Positions 44,937-54,430 of a stretch of DNA of 64,000 nt are shown in pieces (within the stretch, counting starts at the first letter, position 1; each line of letters opens with the position of its first letter). Both the position numbers and the translations under genes were made by a program. Below the pieces are notes generated by a model that saw nothing but the letters and a program-made list of their open reading frames with translations, did no database searches and was not told where the DNA came from. This DNA is from Sulfitobacter mediterraneus (GTDB lineage: Bacteria; Pseudomonadota; Alphaproteobacteria; Rhodobacterales; Rhodobacteraceae): NCBI RefSeq assembly GCF_003054325.1, contig NZ_QBKU01000001.1, forward strand, positions 496,001 to 560,000, written 5' to 3'.

Positions 44937-46086
44937 AGATTGGCAAAACGGCGGCTTTGGCCTCTATATCCATTGGCCGTTTTGCGAAGCGAAATGCCCC
45001 TATTGCGATTTCAACAGCCATGTCAGCAGGCAAATTGATCAACGCGCATGGCGTGATGGCTATTTGTCAGAGCTGAAACGCACCGCAAGTGAAACCAAGG
45101 GCCGTATCCTGAACGCCGTATTCTTTGGTGGCGGAACGCCCAGCCTGATGGACCCTGACGTTGTAGCGGACGTGATCAACGCCATCAAAACTCATTGGCC
45201 CACAGCCAACGATCTTGAAATCACCCTAGAAGCGAACCCCAGCTCAGTTGAGGCAGGACGTTTTGCCGCTTATCGAGACGCTGGGATCAGCCGCATCTCG
45301 ATGGGGATACAGGCTTTGAACAATGACGATCTCCGTCGCCTTGGCCGCATTCACACCGCAAAGGAGGCGCTGACAGCCTTTGATGTTGCGCGAGGCGCGT
45401 TTGAGCGGGTGAGTTTCGATCTGATTTATGGACGGCAGAACCAGACCGCGCAGGCGTGGGAGGGTGAGCTAAAGCAGGCACTAAACCTGGCGATAGACCA
45501 TATATCGCTTTATCAGCTTACCATTGAACAAGGCACCGCGTTTGGCGACCGCTATGCCCGTGGCGGCTTGCGCGGATTACCGGACGAAGATCTGGGCGCA
45601 GACCTTTACACGCTGACCCAAGATGTTTGCAATGACATGGGAATGCCAGGATATGAGGTTTCAAACCACGCACGAGATGGCGCCCAATCGCGGCATAATC
45701 TGATCTACTGGCGGTATGGTGACTATATCGGCATCGGTCCGGGGGCTCATGGGCGCATCACAATTAATGGCCGGCGACAGGCAACAGTTTGTTTGAGCAA
45801 TCCAAAGCTCTGGCTGGAGAAAGTCGCAAATGGCACAACGGGAAAATCTCGTAGCTTGCTAGATCAATCAGAACAGGCGATTGAATTTCTGTTGATGGGC
45901 CTGCGGTTAAAGGAAGGGATTGATCCAAAGCGGTTCGCTCAGATCGCCGGAAAACCGCTGCCCAAGGATAAACTCGACCACCTGAGCGAGATTGGTATGA
46001 TCCACGCGACAGATGATCGAATTATCGTTTCAGATCAGGGCTTTAACGTTCTAAACGCCGTCATTGAGAATTTGATACCCGACTAG
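44929..46086 (+). CDS. hemW: Radical SAM protein HemW
   Basis: 385 residues from TTG at 44929 ([20 protein letters not shown]). The radical-SAM cysteines are C19-x3-C23-x2-C26 (FCEAKCPYC). HemW is homologous to coproporphyrinogen oxidase HemN but is thought to act as a haem chaperone; the HemW-type CPYCDFNSH form (not HemN's longer form) supports that. Third gene of the rph-rdgB-hemW unit; its TAG stop overlaps parB's TAG on the other strand. Confidence 0.93.
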   Translation: MTEDWQNGGFGLYIHWPFCEAKCPYCDFNSHVSRQIDQRAWRDGYLSELKRTASETKGRILNAVFFGGGTPSLMDPDVVADVINAIKTHWPTANDLEITLEANPSSVEAGRFAAYRDAGISRISMGIQALNNDDLRRLGRIHTAKEALTAFDVARGAFERVSFDLIYGRQNQTAQAWEGELKQALNLAIDHISLYQLTIEQGTAFGDRYARGGLRGLPDEDLGADLYTLTQDVCNDMGMPGYEVSNHARDGAQSRHNLIYWRYGDYIGIGPGAHGRITINGRRQATVCLSNPKLWLEKVANGTTGKSRSLLDQSEQAIEFLLMGLRLKEGIDPKRFAQIAGKPLPKDKLDHLSEIGMIHATDDRIIVSDQGFNVLNAVIENLIPD

Positions 46087-46982
46087 GAGCCGCTCAACAC
46101 ACGGCACAATTCGTCCAGTTCATCCAGCGAATCGTAATGCACAGTGAGCTGACCTTTCTCTTGGCCTGGCTTGTGGTTCAGAACAACTTTCATCTTAAGT
46201 GCTGCAGTAAGATCACCTTCCAACGCCTTGGTATCTGCGTCTTTCTCAACTTTCTCCGCTGGTTTTTTGCCTTCGACCACATCGCCCGAACCGGGTTGCT
46301 GTTCCTTCTTTACCAAAGCTTCAGCAGCACGAACGGATAGGCCCTTTTTGATGATTTCTTTGGCCAGCTTGACCGGATCCAACGCGGGCACAAGCGCACG
46401 CGCATGTCCTGCGCTCAAATCGCCATCGCGCACCATGTCCAACACGGGCTGAGGCAAATTCAAAAGCCGCAGCAAGTTCGCGATGTGACTGCGGCTTTTA
46501 CCAAGGGCTTCGGCCATCTTTTCCTGAGTATGGCCGAACTTGTCCATCAATTGCCGATAACCGGCTGCTTCTTCAATCGCATTCAAATCCGCACGCTGAA
46601 TATTCTCGATGATCGCCACTTCAAGAACTTCGACATCGGTGAATTCGCGGACCACGACAGGCAGTTCGTGCAACTGGGCCAATTGCGCCGCCCGCCAACG
46701 GCGTTCACCTGCGACGATCTCGTAGGTATCATCGCTTCGCTTGCGGACGATCAAAGGCTGAATAACGCCTTTTTCTTTGATCGATGCCGCCAAATCATCG
46801 AGATCTTCCTTGGCAAACCGCTTGCGTGGCTGCTCGGGGTTCGGTGAAATCCGCTCAATCGGGATATACTGCTCCGTTGCGACGGGCCCTTGAGCTGTGG
46901 TCGCTTCGGTCTCTGCGACATCGGCCATAAGGGCGGACAAGCCACGGCCTAATCCACGCTTGCGATCTTGTTTATCAGCCAT
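46083..46982 (-). CDS. parB: Chromosome-partitioning protein ParB (CTPase clamp)
   Basis: 299 residues. Order: ParA-contacting N-terminus (GLGRGLSALMADV), ParB/Srx CTP-binding domain with NPEQPRKRF and GERRWRAA (92-99), helix-turn-helix with EKMAEALGKSRSHIANLLRL, acidic linker and C-terminal dimerisation segment. Binds parS, loads as a sliding clamp and guides segregation with ParA. Two perfect parS sites lie 1.4 and 3.3 kb upstream in this operon. Last gene of the rho-mnmE-mnmG-rsmG-parA-parB run. Confidence 0.98.
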   Translation of the reverse strand: MADKQDRKRGLGRGLSALMADVAETEATTAQGPVATEQYIPIERISPNPEQPRKRFAKEDLDDLAASIKEKGVIQPLIVRKRSDDTYEIVAGERRWRAAQLAQLHELPVVVREFTDVEVLEVAIIENIQRADLNAIEEAAGYRQLMDKFGHTQEKMAEALGKSRSHIANLLRLLNLPQPVLDMVRDGDLSAGHARALVPALDPVKLAKEIIKKGLSVRAAEALVKKEQQPGSGDVVEGKKPAEKVEKDADTKALEGDLTAALKMKVVLNHKPGQEKGQLTVHYDSLDELDELCRVLSGS

Positions 46983-46992
46983 CTCTGCATCC

Positions 46993-47790
46993 TCAGATGT
47001 TGTTTTTGATCAATTCTTTAGCCAAATCGCGATAGGCCTCGGCCCCCTTGGACTGAGGGTCATAGGCCAGCACTGGCATAGCATAGCTGGGCGCTTCACT
47101 CACCCTTACATTTCGAGGGATCATCGTTTCAAACACCAGATCACCAAGATTGCTGCGCGCATCCTGCTCAACCTGCTGCGATAGGTTGTTGCGCTTGTCG
47201 TACATTGTAAGCACAACCCCCTCAATCCGCAGGTCCTTGTTACCGGTTTGCCGAACCTCGCGGATCGTCATCATTAACTGGGACAACCCTTCCAACGCAA
47301 AGAACTCACTTTGCAACGGCACAAGGATCGAATGGGAGGCAATCATCGCATTCACCGTCAGCAAATTGAGCGATGGCGGGCAGTCAATCAGGATATAGTC
47401 CAGTTCATAGCGGTCCATCTGCGTTTGACGCAGGGCATCATGCAATAGAAAGCTGCGCTTTTCGTTCGATATCAGCTCGATATCCGCCGAACTCAGATCA
47501 ACTGTCGCAGGAACAATCAACAATCCTTGGTAGTCGGTATCCTGAATAACCTCATCCAGATCAATGTCTTCAAGAAGAAGCTCATAGGTCGTGTAAACCC
47601 GATCTTCCAGCTCAATACCTAGTCCGGTCGAGGCATTGCCCTGCGGATCAAGATCAACAAGCAGCACCCGCTTGCCCTCTTCTACCAACGCCGCAGCGAG
47701 ATTTATCGCAGTTGTTGTTTTGCCAACCCCGCCCTTTTGATTGGCAACAGCAATAATCTTGGGACCGTTGGGGCGAGACAGATCAGACAC
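46993..47790 (-). CDS. parA: Chromosome-partitioning ATPase ParA
   Basis: 265 residues from GTG at 47788-47790 ([20 protein letters not shown]), which has AAGGAA seven bases upstream; an earlier in-frame TTG would sit on that site. Deviant Walker A KGGVGKTTT at about 19-27, VDLDPQGNAS and the DCPPSLNLL Walker B. Moves ParB-parS complexes across the nucleoid. Overlaps the rsmG stop by 8 bases and stands 10 bases before parB. Confidence 0.98.
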   Translation of the reverse strand: MSDLSRPNGPKIIAVANQKGGVGKTTTAINLAAALVEEGKRVLLVDLDPQGNASTGLGIELEDRVYTTYELLLEDIDLDEVIQDTDYQGLLIVPATVDLSSADIELISNEKRSFLLHDALRQTQMDRYELDYILIDCPPSLNLLTVNAMIASHSILVPLQSEFFALEGLSQLMMTIREVRQTGNKDLRIEGVVLTMYDKRNNLSQQVEQDARSNLGDLVFETMIPRNVRVSEAPSYAMPVLAYDPQSKGAEAYRDLAKELIKNNI

Positions 47791-48391
47791 GGGCAATTTC
47801 CTTGATACTCAAGATAGCGGCATCGGCGCTGGTTTTACTTCTGACAGGTTCACAATCGTAGGACCACAGCCTCCGCGCTTCCTGGTCTTCTTTTTTCCAT
47901 TGTGCACCCTTTGGGAACAAGGCCAGCCCAGTCGGCAATAGATGACGATCAGCGAAACCAAGCAAATCGCTCAGATCTGCCAAGGCGCGTGCTGTAAGAA
48001 TGTCCGCCTTCAGAGGTTCGATGCTTTCAATACGGTCTGATCGCACGGTAACCCCGAGATCAAGCTCTCTAGAAGCGGTTCGCAGGAATGCGCATTTTCT
48101 CTGATCGCTTTCTACCAGAGTAAATCGAAGCGAATCCGGGTTTTCCGATGCCAGAATGGCCAGAACTACCCCGGGAAAGCCTCCGCCGCTCCCAATGTCG
48201 ACCCAATGACCTTGCTTTGGCGCCAGTTCAAATAATTGTGCTGAATCCACAATATGCCGATTCCAGATGTGAGGAATACTTGCTTTTGAGATCAGGTTGA
48301 TCTTTACGGTCCACTTCTCGACCAGCGCAACAAATACTTTGAGCTTGTCCAATGTTTCACGTGAAACATTCAAATCAGTTTCGTCGCTCAT
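47783..48391 (-). CDS. rsmG: 16S rRNA m7G527 methyltransferase RsmG
   Basis: 202 residues. SAM motif [17 protein letters not shown], then [17 protein letters not shown] sequence ([20 protein letters not shown]), as in GidB. Codons 8-12 (NVSRET region, 48351-48370) are built from a perfect parS palindrome, so the N-terminal sequence is partly dictated by that DNA site. It overlaps mnmG by four bases (ATGA) in the operon. Confidence 0.97.
   Translation of the reverse strand: MSDETDLNVSRETLDKLKVFVALVEKWTVKINLISKASIPHIWNRHIVDSAQLFELAPKQGHWVDIGSGGGFPGVVLAILASENPDSLRFTLVESDQRKCAFLRTASRELDLGVTVRSDRIESIEPLKADILTARALADLSDLLGFADRHLLPTGLALFPKGAQWKKEDQEARRLWSYDCEPVRSKTSADAAILSIKEIARV
48353..48368. promoter_or_regulatory. 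parS centromere site 1
   Basis: TGTTTCACGTGAAACA, exactly the bacterial parS consensus TGTTNCACGTGAAACA; with the flanks AA...TT it is a perfect 20-bp palindrome (48351-48370). It lies inside the 5' end of rsmG, 1.4 kb from parB. Confidence 0.93.
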
Positions 48392-50250
48392 GCGGTTTTC
48401 TTTCCGGTATCACGGCGCAAACGAGCAAGCAAAAGCGTCAAAGCTGCCGGTGTCATTCCGTCAATCCGTGCCGCTTGGGCGAGCGTTTCCGGCTGCGCCG
48501 CAATCAGCTTTGCCTTCAATTCATTCGACAGACCTTCGAGTGCAGAATAGGGAAAACTGTCTGGAATCCGCTGTGCCTCATCTTTACGCAAGGCCTCAAT
48601 GTCCTTTTGCTGCCGGCCTAGATAGTTAGAATACAGCGCATCTCGTTCAATTTGTTCAGAGATCTCAAGCGCCACGCCGTCAAGTTCCGGCACAAGTGGC
48701 AGAATATCTGCAAATTTCATATCCGGAAAGGACAGCAACTGAAAGGCGCTACGACGGTTGCCATCCTGACTGATCTCTATGCCTGCTTGAATTGCTTCTT
48801 TCGGCGTAAAGGTGGCCGACGTGAGCTTTGCTTTGACACGCGTCAACTCATCCAGCTTCGCCTGAAAGGCGTTCGTTCTTTGACTTGAAGCGCATCCAAG
48901 CTGGATCGCCAATGGCGTTAGGCGTTGGTCTGCGTTGTCTGCACGCAACGACAGCCTGAATTCAGCCCGAGAGGTAAACATCCGGTAGGGTTCAGTCACA
49001 CCGCGTGTGGTCAAATCATCAATCATCACGCCGATATAGCTGTCTGCACGGCTGAAGGTGACCGGATCCCGACCTTTGGCAGAGAGCGCGGCGTTCAAAC
49101 CCGCAACCAACCCCTGCGCGGCCGCCTCTTCATATCCTGTTGTGCCGTTGATTTGACCGGCCAAATAGAGCCCCGGCACTTTTCGCAACTCCAATGTCGC
49201 CTTTAGCGCCCGCGGATCAATATAGTCATACTCGATAGCATACCCGGGTTGAAGGATAACAGCATTCTCAAGCCCCTTCATTGAACGGACATAATCCAGC
49301 TGCACATCTTCTGGCAATGATGTGGAGATACCGTTTGGATACACCGTGTGATCATCTGCGCCTTCAGGCTCCAGGAACACTTGATGGGAATCCTTATCGG
49401 CAAATCGGACGACCTTATCCTCGATCGAGGGGCAGTACCGGGGACCAACACCATCAATATGGCCACCGTACATCGCTGATCTTTCCAGATTGGCACGGAT
49501 AATTTCGTGTGTCTTTTCGTTGGTATGCGTAATACCGCATGAAATTTGCGGTGCTGTTGTTTGCGTCGAGAGGAAGGAAAACAATACCGGTTCTGCATCA
49601 CCAGGCTGATCGTCTAACACATCCCAATTGATCGTGCGACCATCCAATCTTGGTGGAGTGCCCGTTTTGAGCCGCCCCATAGGGAGATCAAACCTGTCGA
49701 TGGTTTCGGCCAGCTTGTTCGATGCCTTGTCGCCCATCCTGCCACCAGATCGCGAGACCTCACCGATATGAATGACGCCTCGCAGGAATGTGCCCGTCGT
49801 GAGGATCACAGCATCTGCTGTAATTGACTGTCCATCTGCCAGAATAACGCCGCCAACCGTTCCATCCTCGACAATCAGATCGGTGACCTCACCTTCAATA
49901 ATACTCAGGTTTTCCTGACTTTTGATCTCTGCCAACATTTGGGTACGGTAGATTTTTCGGTCCGCCTGTGCCCGGGGGCCTTGCACAGCTGGGCCTTTGC
50001 GACGGTTCAGCAAACGGAACTGAATACCGGCCTTGTCCGCAACGCGGGCCATCACACCATCCATGGCGTCAATCTCACGTACGAGATGCCCCTTGCCAAG
50101 CCCGCCAATCGCCGGATTGCAGGACATCACACCGATCCCGGCCTCTGTCATAGTTACAAGAGCGGTGTTCGCTGACATCCGAGCTGCGGCATGCGCAGCT
50201 TCAGCCCCGGCGTGGCCCCCACCAATTACGATGACCTCAAAATGTTTCAC
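48388..50250 (-). CDS. mnmG: tRNA uridine 5-carboxymethylaminomethyl modification enzyme MnmG
   Basis: With MnmE it builds cmnm5U34 in tRNA wobble positions, using FAD. 620 residues from GTG at 50248-50250 ([20 protein letters not shown]) with GGAG eight bases upstream; GTG at 50257-50259 would add three residues (MFHVKH form). FAD loop [16 protein letters not shown] is at the N-terminus. Its start region coincides with parS site 2. mnmE precedes it. Confidence 0.97.
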   Translation of the reverse strand: MKHFEVIVIGGGHAGAEAAHAAARMSANTALVTMTEAGIGVMSCNPAIGGLGKGHLVREIDAMDGVMARVADKAGIQFRLLNRRKGPAVQGPRAQADRKIYRTQMLAEIKSQENLSIIEGEVTDLIVEDGTVGGVILADGQSITADAVILTTGTFLRGVIHIGEVSRSGGRMGDKASNKLAETIDRFDLPMGRLKTGTPPRLDGRTINWDVLDDQPGDAEPVLFSFLSTQTTAPQISCGITHTNEKTHEIIRANLERSAMYGGHIDGVGPRYCPSIEDKVVRFADKDSHQVFLEPEGADDHTVYPNGISTSLPEDVQLDYVRSMKGLENAVILQPGYAIEYDYIDPRALKATLELRKVPGLYLAGQINGTTGYEEAAAQGLVAGLNAALSAKGRDPVTFSRADSYIGVMIDDLTTRGVTEPYRMFTSRAEFRLSLRADNADQRLTPLAIQLGCASSQRTNAFQAKLDELTRVKAKLTSATFTPKEAIQAGIEISQDGNRRSAFQLLSFPDMKFADILPLVPELDGVALEISEQIERDALYSNYLGRQQKDIEALRKDEAQRIPDSFPYSALEGLSNELKAKLIAAQPETLAQAARIDGMTPAALTLLLARLRRDTGKKTA

Positions 50251-50258
50251 GTGAAACA
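50243..50258. promoter_or_regulatory. parS centromere site 2
   Basis: TGTTTCACGTGAAACA, a perfect match to the parS consensus, covering the mnmG start codon and part of the spacer to its ribosome-binding site. 1.9 kb from site 1 and 3.3 kb from the candidate oriC. Confidence 0.93.
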
Positions 50259-50263
50259 CTCCA

Positions 50264-51550
50264 TTATTTACCCAAGCAGAAGCTGGAGAAGATTTCATCC
50301 AACAGGTTTTCCACGTCGATCCGGCCAACCAGTGTTTCCAAGGTTCGAATCGAAGACCGCAGCTCCTCTGCCGCTATATCATAGTGTTCCGACCCCCGCG
50401 CCAATATCCCGCGCACAGTTTCAAGATTTACTGCCGCACGTTCCATCGCAATTCGGTGTCGTTCGTGCGTCGCCAATCCGGCGGCCAAACTCCGCTCTGC
50501 CAAATATTCTTGCACCCGCTTGACCAAAGCATCAATGCCCTGACCAGTTTTGCCTGATACAGCGTTTTCATCATCGCCTAATAGATCAGCTTTGGGTCGG
50601 ACGACAATATCATCAACCCCAGGTTCAAGCATGAGTGCTTCCCCCGGCGATGCGAGGAAAATTCGCAGATCTGCAGACGTTGCCCGGGTCATCGCAAGAT
50701 CAACACCGAGGGCTTCAATCACATCATCGCTTTCTCGCAATCCCGCGGTATCAAGAAGCGTCACCGGGAGACCACCCAGATCCATGCGCACTTCGATAAT
50801 GTCTCTGGTAGTACCGGCAATCTCTGATGTGATGGCCGCATCTCGCCCTGCAAGAGCGTTTAACAGGGTCGATTTTCCGGCATTTGGCGCACCAACAATG
50901 GCCACTTCAAAACCATTCCGAATGCGTTCCGCAATCTTCGTTCCTGCTATTTCGCTGCTCAGATCGTCCATCACTCCTGTCAGCAGATCATCAACTTCAG
51001 GCGTTACATCAACGGGCACATCTTCGTCAGCGAAATCAATCGTGGCTTCCAACAACGCCGCTGCTCGGATCAGATCTCTGCGCCAACGCTCCACCTGATC
51101 ACCAAGGTGACCGGACAGAACCCGAAACGCCTGTTTCCGCTGCGCTTCTGTCTCAGCTTCGATTAGATCGGCCAGGCCTTCCACCTGCGCCAGATCCAGA
51201 CGCTCATTTTCAAGAGCCCGCCGGGTAAACTCCCCGGCCTCCGCCAAACGCGCGTCAGGGAAAGACGCAAGAAGCTCAAGACAGGACCGGACCACCGCGA
51301 TGCTGCCATGCAATTGAAATTCAACAACATCTTCACCAGTGAAACTGTTCGGCGCAGAGAATGGCAAGATCAAAGCCTCGTCAATCACCTCTCCGGTCAG
51401 TGTCTTTATCTCCCGCAGGCCAGCCCGATGAGATTTGGGCAGTGTGCCTGCGATGCTACCAGCGATTTCAAAGGCAGATGGTCCCGACAGGCGGACAACA
51501 GAAACGCCAGCCCGCCCCCCAGCTGTCGCTTGGGCAAAGATCGTGTCCAT
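50264..51550 (-). CDS. mnmE: tRNA modification GTPase MnmE
   Basis: 428 residues. N-terminal folate-binding domain, helical domain interrupted by a G domain with G1 GAPNAGKS (220-227) and the C-terminal catalytic CxGK as CLGK (Cys425). Works with MnmG on tRNA wobble uridine. Second gene of the operon after rho, 31 bp apart with an AT-rich inverted repeat in the gap (51566-51581). Confidence 0.97.
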   Translation of the reverse strand: MDTIFAQATAGGRAGVSVVRLSGPSAFEIAGSIAGTLPKSHRAGLREIKTLTGEVIDEALILPFSAPNSFTGEDVVEFQLHGSIAVVRSCLELLASFPDARLAEAGEFTRRALENERLDLAQVEGLADLIEAETEAQRKQAFRVLSGHLGDQVERWRRDLIRAAALLEATIDFADEDVPVDVTPEVDDLLTGVMDDLSSEIAGTKIAERIRNGFEVAIVGAPNAGKSTLLNALAGRDAAITSEIAGTTRDIIEVRMDLGGLPVTLLDTAGLRESDDVIEALGVDLAMTRATSADLRIFLASPGEALMLEPGVDDIVVRPKADLLGDDENAVSGKTGQGIDALVKRVQEYLAERSLAAGLATHERHRIAMERAAVNLETVRGILARGSEHYDIAAEELRSSIRTLETLVGRIDVENLLDEIFSSFCLGK

Positions 51551-51565
51551 AATGCATAACCTATT

Positions 51566-51581
51566 GTTATTATTAAATAAC
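51566..51581. repeat. AT-rich inverted repeat between rho and mnmE
   Basis: GTTATT and AATAAC around ATTA, a perfect 6-bp stem directly after the rho stop. Weak, possibly a processing or pause site. Confidence 0.35.
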
Positions 51582-52853
51582 TCAGGTGTTCATCGAATCG
51601 AAGAAATCCGAATTGGTTTTGGTTTGTTTGAGCTTACCAATTAAGAATTCAATTGCATCCGTGGTTCCCATCGGGTTGAGAATCCGGCGCAGAACAAAGG
51701 TTTTCTGCAGATCAATTTTATCAACCAACAGATCTTCTTTCCGGGTGCCGGATTTGAGGATGTCGATGGCTGGGAACACACGCTTGTCAGCGATCTTGCG
51801 ATCCAGAACAATCTCGGAGTTACCCGTGCCTTTGAATTCTTCAAAGATCACCTCGTCCATGCGGCTGCCTGTGTCGATCAAGGCAGTCGCGATAATGGTC
51901 AAGGAACCACCCTCTTCGATGTTTCGCGCAGCACCAAAGAAACGTTTGGGTCGTTGCAATGCGTTGGCATCCACACCACCGGTCAAAACCTTGCCAGACG
52001 ACGGGACAACGGTGTTGAACGCACGGCCCAGCCGCGTGATGGAATCGAGCAAGATCACAACATCGCGTTTGTGTTCCACCAGGCGCTTGGCTTTTTCGAT
52101 GACCATATCAGAAACCGCCACGTGACGCGTCGCAGGTTCATCAAAGGTGGAGGACACGACCTCGCCCTTTACAGAGCGTTGCATGTCGGTGACTTCTTCC
52201 GGGCGTTCGTCGATCAGCAGAACGATTAGATAACACTCTGGGTGATTTTTCTCGATCGAGTTGGCAATGTTTTGCAGCAGAACCGTTTTACCGGTGCGTG
52301 GCGGCGCGACGATCAAGGATCGCTGGCCTTTACCGATGGGCGACACCAGATCAATGATCCGCGCTGAGCGGTCTTTGACGGTTGGATCTTCGACTTCCAT
52401 CGTCAGACGCTCATCAGGGTAGAGCGGCGTGAGGTTTTCAAAGGCAACCTTGTGGCGGGCCTTCTCAGGCTCTTCAAAGTTGATCTTGGTGACCTCTGTC
52501 AGGGCAAAGTAGCGTTCACTGTCGTCAGGAGCCTTAATGAGCCCCTCAATGGTATCTCCGGTCCGCAGGGACCATTGGCGGATCATCTCAGGCGAGACGT
52601 AGATATCATCGGGGCCCGGCAGATAGTTCGCCTCGGGGGAGCGCAGAAAGCCAAACCCGTCCTGCAACACTTCCAAAACGCCGTCACCTGAAATTTCCCA
52701 GCCTTCATCCGCGCGTTCACGCAGGATCTGGAACATCATTTCGCCCTTGCGCATCGTAGAGGCGTTTTCGATCTCAAGCTCTTCGGCCATCGCCAAAAGG
52801 TTCTTGGGCGTTTGCGCCTTCAGGTCGGCAAGGTTCAGCGTATCGGTTGTCAT
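51582..52853 (-). CDS. rho: Transcription termination factor Rho
   Basis: 423 residues, hexameric RNA helicase. RNA-binding OB fold (about 50-125), then the RecA-like core with Walker A PPRTGKTV at about 184-191, [12 protein letters not shown] and Q/R-loop sequences. First gene of the operon mnmE-mnmG-rsmG-parA-parB. A strong promoter lies upstream at 52944-52972 and the leader of about 84 bases contains a hairpin (52867-52889) just before the ribosome-binding site. Confidence 0.98.
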   Translation of the reverse strand: MTTDTLNLADLKAQTPKNLLAMAEELEIENASTMRKGEMMFQILRERADEGWEISGDGVLEVLQDGFGFLRSPEANYLPGPDDIYVSPEMIRQWSLRTGDTIEGLIKAPDDSERYFALTEVTKINFEEPEKARHKVAFENLTPLYPDERLTMEVEDPTVKDRSARIIDLVSPIGKGQRSLIVAPPRTGKTVLLQNIANSIEKNHPECYLIVLLIDERPEEVTDMQRSVKGEVVSSTFDEPATRHVAVSDMVIEKAKRLVEHKRDVVILLDSITRLGRAFNTVVPSSGKVLTGGVDANALQRPKRFFGAARNIEEGGSLTIIATALIDTGSRMDEVIFEEFKGTGNSEIVLDRKIADKRVFPAIDILKSGTRKEDLLVDKIDLQKTFVLRRILNPMGTTDAIEFLIGKLKQTKTNSDFFDSMNT

Positions 52854-52943
52854 GAATAATCCTGTGCAGCCCTGGCAAAGGCGGGGCTGTGCGTCATTGG
52901 AATGTAAATGCTAGGTCGCCCTCCCGGACGGGAAGGTGCGCAT

Positions 52944-52972
52944 GGTATAAGCAGCCGCCAAGGGACTGTCAA
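52944..52972 (-). promoter_or_regulatory. Sigma-70 type promoter of rho
   Basis: Minus strand: -35 TTGACA (52967-52972), 17-bp spacer, -10 TATACC (52944-52949). It starts just after the hemJ stop and gives a leader of about 84 bases. Its leader hairpin is CAGCCC/GGGCTG at 52867-52872 and 52884-52889. Confidence 0.65.
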
Positions 52973-52976
52973 TATT

Positions 52977-53426
52977 TCAGAATTTGACGACCACAGAGAT
53001 CACAATCACGATCAGCAAAACAGTCGGCACCTCGTTCATCATGCGGTATTGGCGACCGGTGATATGGTTCTCGCCTCTTTGAAAGGCCTTCATACGAATG
53101 ACCAACCAAGTGTGGAACAATGTCATCAAAATAACGCAGAATGCTTTTGTGTAGGGCCAGACCGCAGTCCAATCGACGATCCCCGGTGTGAAGACCAGTA
53201 AAAGGCCAAAGGTCCAGGTGGCATGCATTGCCGGGCGCATGATCACATTGGCCAGTTTGAATTCCATCATAGCAAAGAGATCATGCTTTTCTCCGCTGAG
53301 GCCCGCCTGTTCGGTATGATGAACAAACAGGCGAGGCAGATAAAACAGCGCAGCCATCCAGGCAATGACCGAGATGATATGCAAGGATTTGGTCCAAGGG
53401 TAAGCAAGGGCAAGCAGATCAGACAT
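52977..53426 (-). CDS. hemJ: HemJ-type protoporphyrinogen oxidase / CopD-family membrane protein
   Basis: 149 residues from ATG at 53424-53426, with GGAG six bases upstream; a TTG two codons earlier is less likely. Four hydrophobic membrane segments; HIISVIAWMAALFYLPRLFV with a conserved His, and a final VIVISVV segment, fit the UPF0093/HemJ family that oxidises protoporphyrinogen IX. It is the last gene before oriC; hemH and hemW elsewhere in the window complete part of the pathway. Confidence 0.88.
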   Translation of the reverse strand: MSDLLALAYPWTKSLHIISVIAWMAALFYLPRLFVHHTEQAGLSGEKHDLFAMMEFKLANVIMRPAMHATWTFGLLLVFTPGIVDWTAVWPYTKAFCVILMTLFHTWLVIRMKAFQRGENHITGRQYRMMNEVPTVLLIVIVISVVVKF

Positions 53427-53507
53427 ATCCAACTCCGTTCTTTCAGCCCTTCTTATAATAATAAGAAAGATAAGAAAGATGATGTTGTTTGTAGGGAGCC
53501 GAAAACC

Positions 53508-53516
53508 TGTGGATTA
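53508..53516 (-). promoter_or_regulatory. DnaA-box-like site
   Basis: TGTGGATTA on the plus strand, i.e. TAATCCACA, one mismatch to TTATCCACA. Confidence 0.55.
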
Positions 53517-53580
53517 ACGAATTATTCAGGATTTATCCCGAACTGAAGAACTCTGATCATGTTCTGTGCATATAATTTGG

Positions 53581-53595
53581 TTAAAGGATAATTAA
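53581..53595. promoter_or_regulatory. CtrA-type box in oriC
   Basis: TTAA-AGGATAA-TTAA: exact TTAA-N7-TTAA in the AT-rich part, as in Caulobacter, where CtrA blocks initiation at oriC. Confidence 0.6.
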
Positions 53596-53639
53596 TTTCA
53601 TAAAAACAGCATGTTAACATATATATTCTACTAAAAGCT

Positions 53640-53648
53640 GGTGGATAA
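53640..53648 (-). promoter_or_regulatory. DnaA-box-like site
   Basis: GGTGGATAA, reverse complement TTATCCACC; one mismatch to the consensus. Confidence 0.55.
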
Positions 53649-53822
53649 CTCGCGGGATAAGAAGAGCGGTATACGATTCCTCCCCCATTGAGAGTTTTCC
53701 TTATCCAGCTGGGAGGGAATCGCGGACAAGCCAGCGGTTTTGGCAAAAACCGTCAAACGTGCCCACAGCTTTTGAATTCTGCACCAGAAGTCCTTAAGAA
53801 ATGCCTAACGTCACACACAAGG

Positions 53823-53831
53823 TTATCCACA
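53823..53831 (+). promoter_or_regulatory. Perfect DnaA box overlapping the maf start
   Basis: TTATCCACA, exact match, ending at the first base of the maf ATG (53831), so DnaA binding could also affect maf expression. Confidence 0.7.
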
Positions 53832-54430
53832 TGCCACAGCCGTTCATTTTGGCCTCCGGCTCTGAAATCCGTCACAAGTTGCTTGATCAAGCGGGTGTGC
53901 AACATCAGATTGCCAAACCGCGCGTTGACGAGGACATGATCAAAGCGGCGCTTTTGGCCGAGGACGCAACACCCCGCGACATTGCCGATGCCCTGGCCGA
54001 AATGAAAGCCACAAAGATCAGCGAGAAGAACCCCGGTGCGTTGGTTCTGGGTTGTGATCAGGTGCTCGATCATCGCGGGACATTATTGTCCAAACCACAA
54101 ACCGCTCAGGACGCCATTAATCAATTGCAGGCCTTGCGTGGAGATCGCCACAGTCTGCTGTCTGCCGCCGTTCTGTGCGAAGACGGAAAACCCATTTGGC
54201 GGCATGTTGGGCAGGTGCGTTTGAGGATGCGCGAGATCAGTGATGGTTATCTGCAAGACTACGTTGATCGCAACTGGAACAGCATACGCTATGCCGTTGG
54301 CTGCTATAAGCTCGAAGAAGAAGGTGTGCGTTTGTTTTCCAACATACAGGGGGATTACTTTCATGTCCTTGGTATGCCACTTTTGGAACTGCTCAATTAT
54401 CTGACCCTGCGCGGAGATCTTCCCACATGA
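53831..54430 (+). CDS. maf: Maf-family nucleoside triphosphate pyrophosphatase
   Basis: 199 residues from ATG at 53831 (MPQPFILASGSEIRHKLLDQ); AAGG is 8 bases upstream. The family start ILASGSxxR, GALVLGCDQVL and the late Asp/Lys pattern are present. Hydrolyses modified or canonical dNTPs, possibly as a house-cleaning enzyme. First gene to the right of oriC; overlaps aroE by four bases (ATGA). Confidence 0.93.
   Translation: MPQPFILASGSEIRHKLLDQAGVQHQIAKPRVDEDMIKAALLAEDATPRDIADALAEMKATKISEKNPGALVLGCDQVLDHRGTLLSKPQTAQDAINQLQALRGDRHSLLSAAVLCEDGKPIWRHVGQVRLRMREISDGYLQDYVDRNWNSIRYAVGCYKLEEEGVRLFSNIQGDYFHVLGMPLLELLNYLTLRGDLPT

Larger units (their letters stand above)
53427..53830. other. Candidate chromosomal replication origin (oriC)
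   Basis: 404-bp gene-free gap between divergent hemJ and maf. It has an AT-rich tract (about 53561-53640) and DnaA-like boxes: one perfect TTATCCACA at 53823-53831 on the maf edge, plus TGTGGATTA (53508), GGTGGATAA (53640, reverse of TTATCCACC) and TTATCCAGC (53701), each with one or two mismatches. A CtrA-type TTAA-N7-TTAA lies at 53581-53595, and TTAA-N7-CTAA at 53794-53808. GANTC methylation sites at 53675 and 53717. Genes on both sides face away. The order hemJ-oriC-maf-aroE-coaE-dnaQ / secB and parAB to the left match Caulobacter's origin region. Confidence 0.85.

Noticed and set aside
53652..53660. Further DnaA box GCGGGATAA
   Set aside because: Three mismatches to TGTGGATAA, too weak to count.
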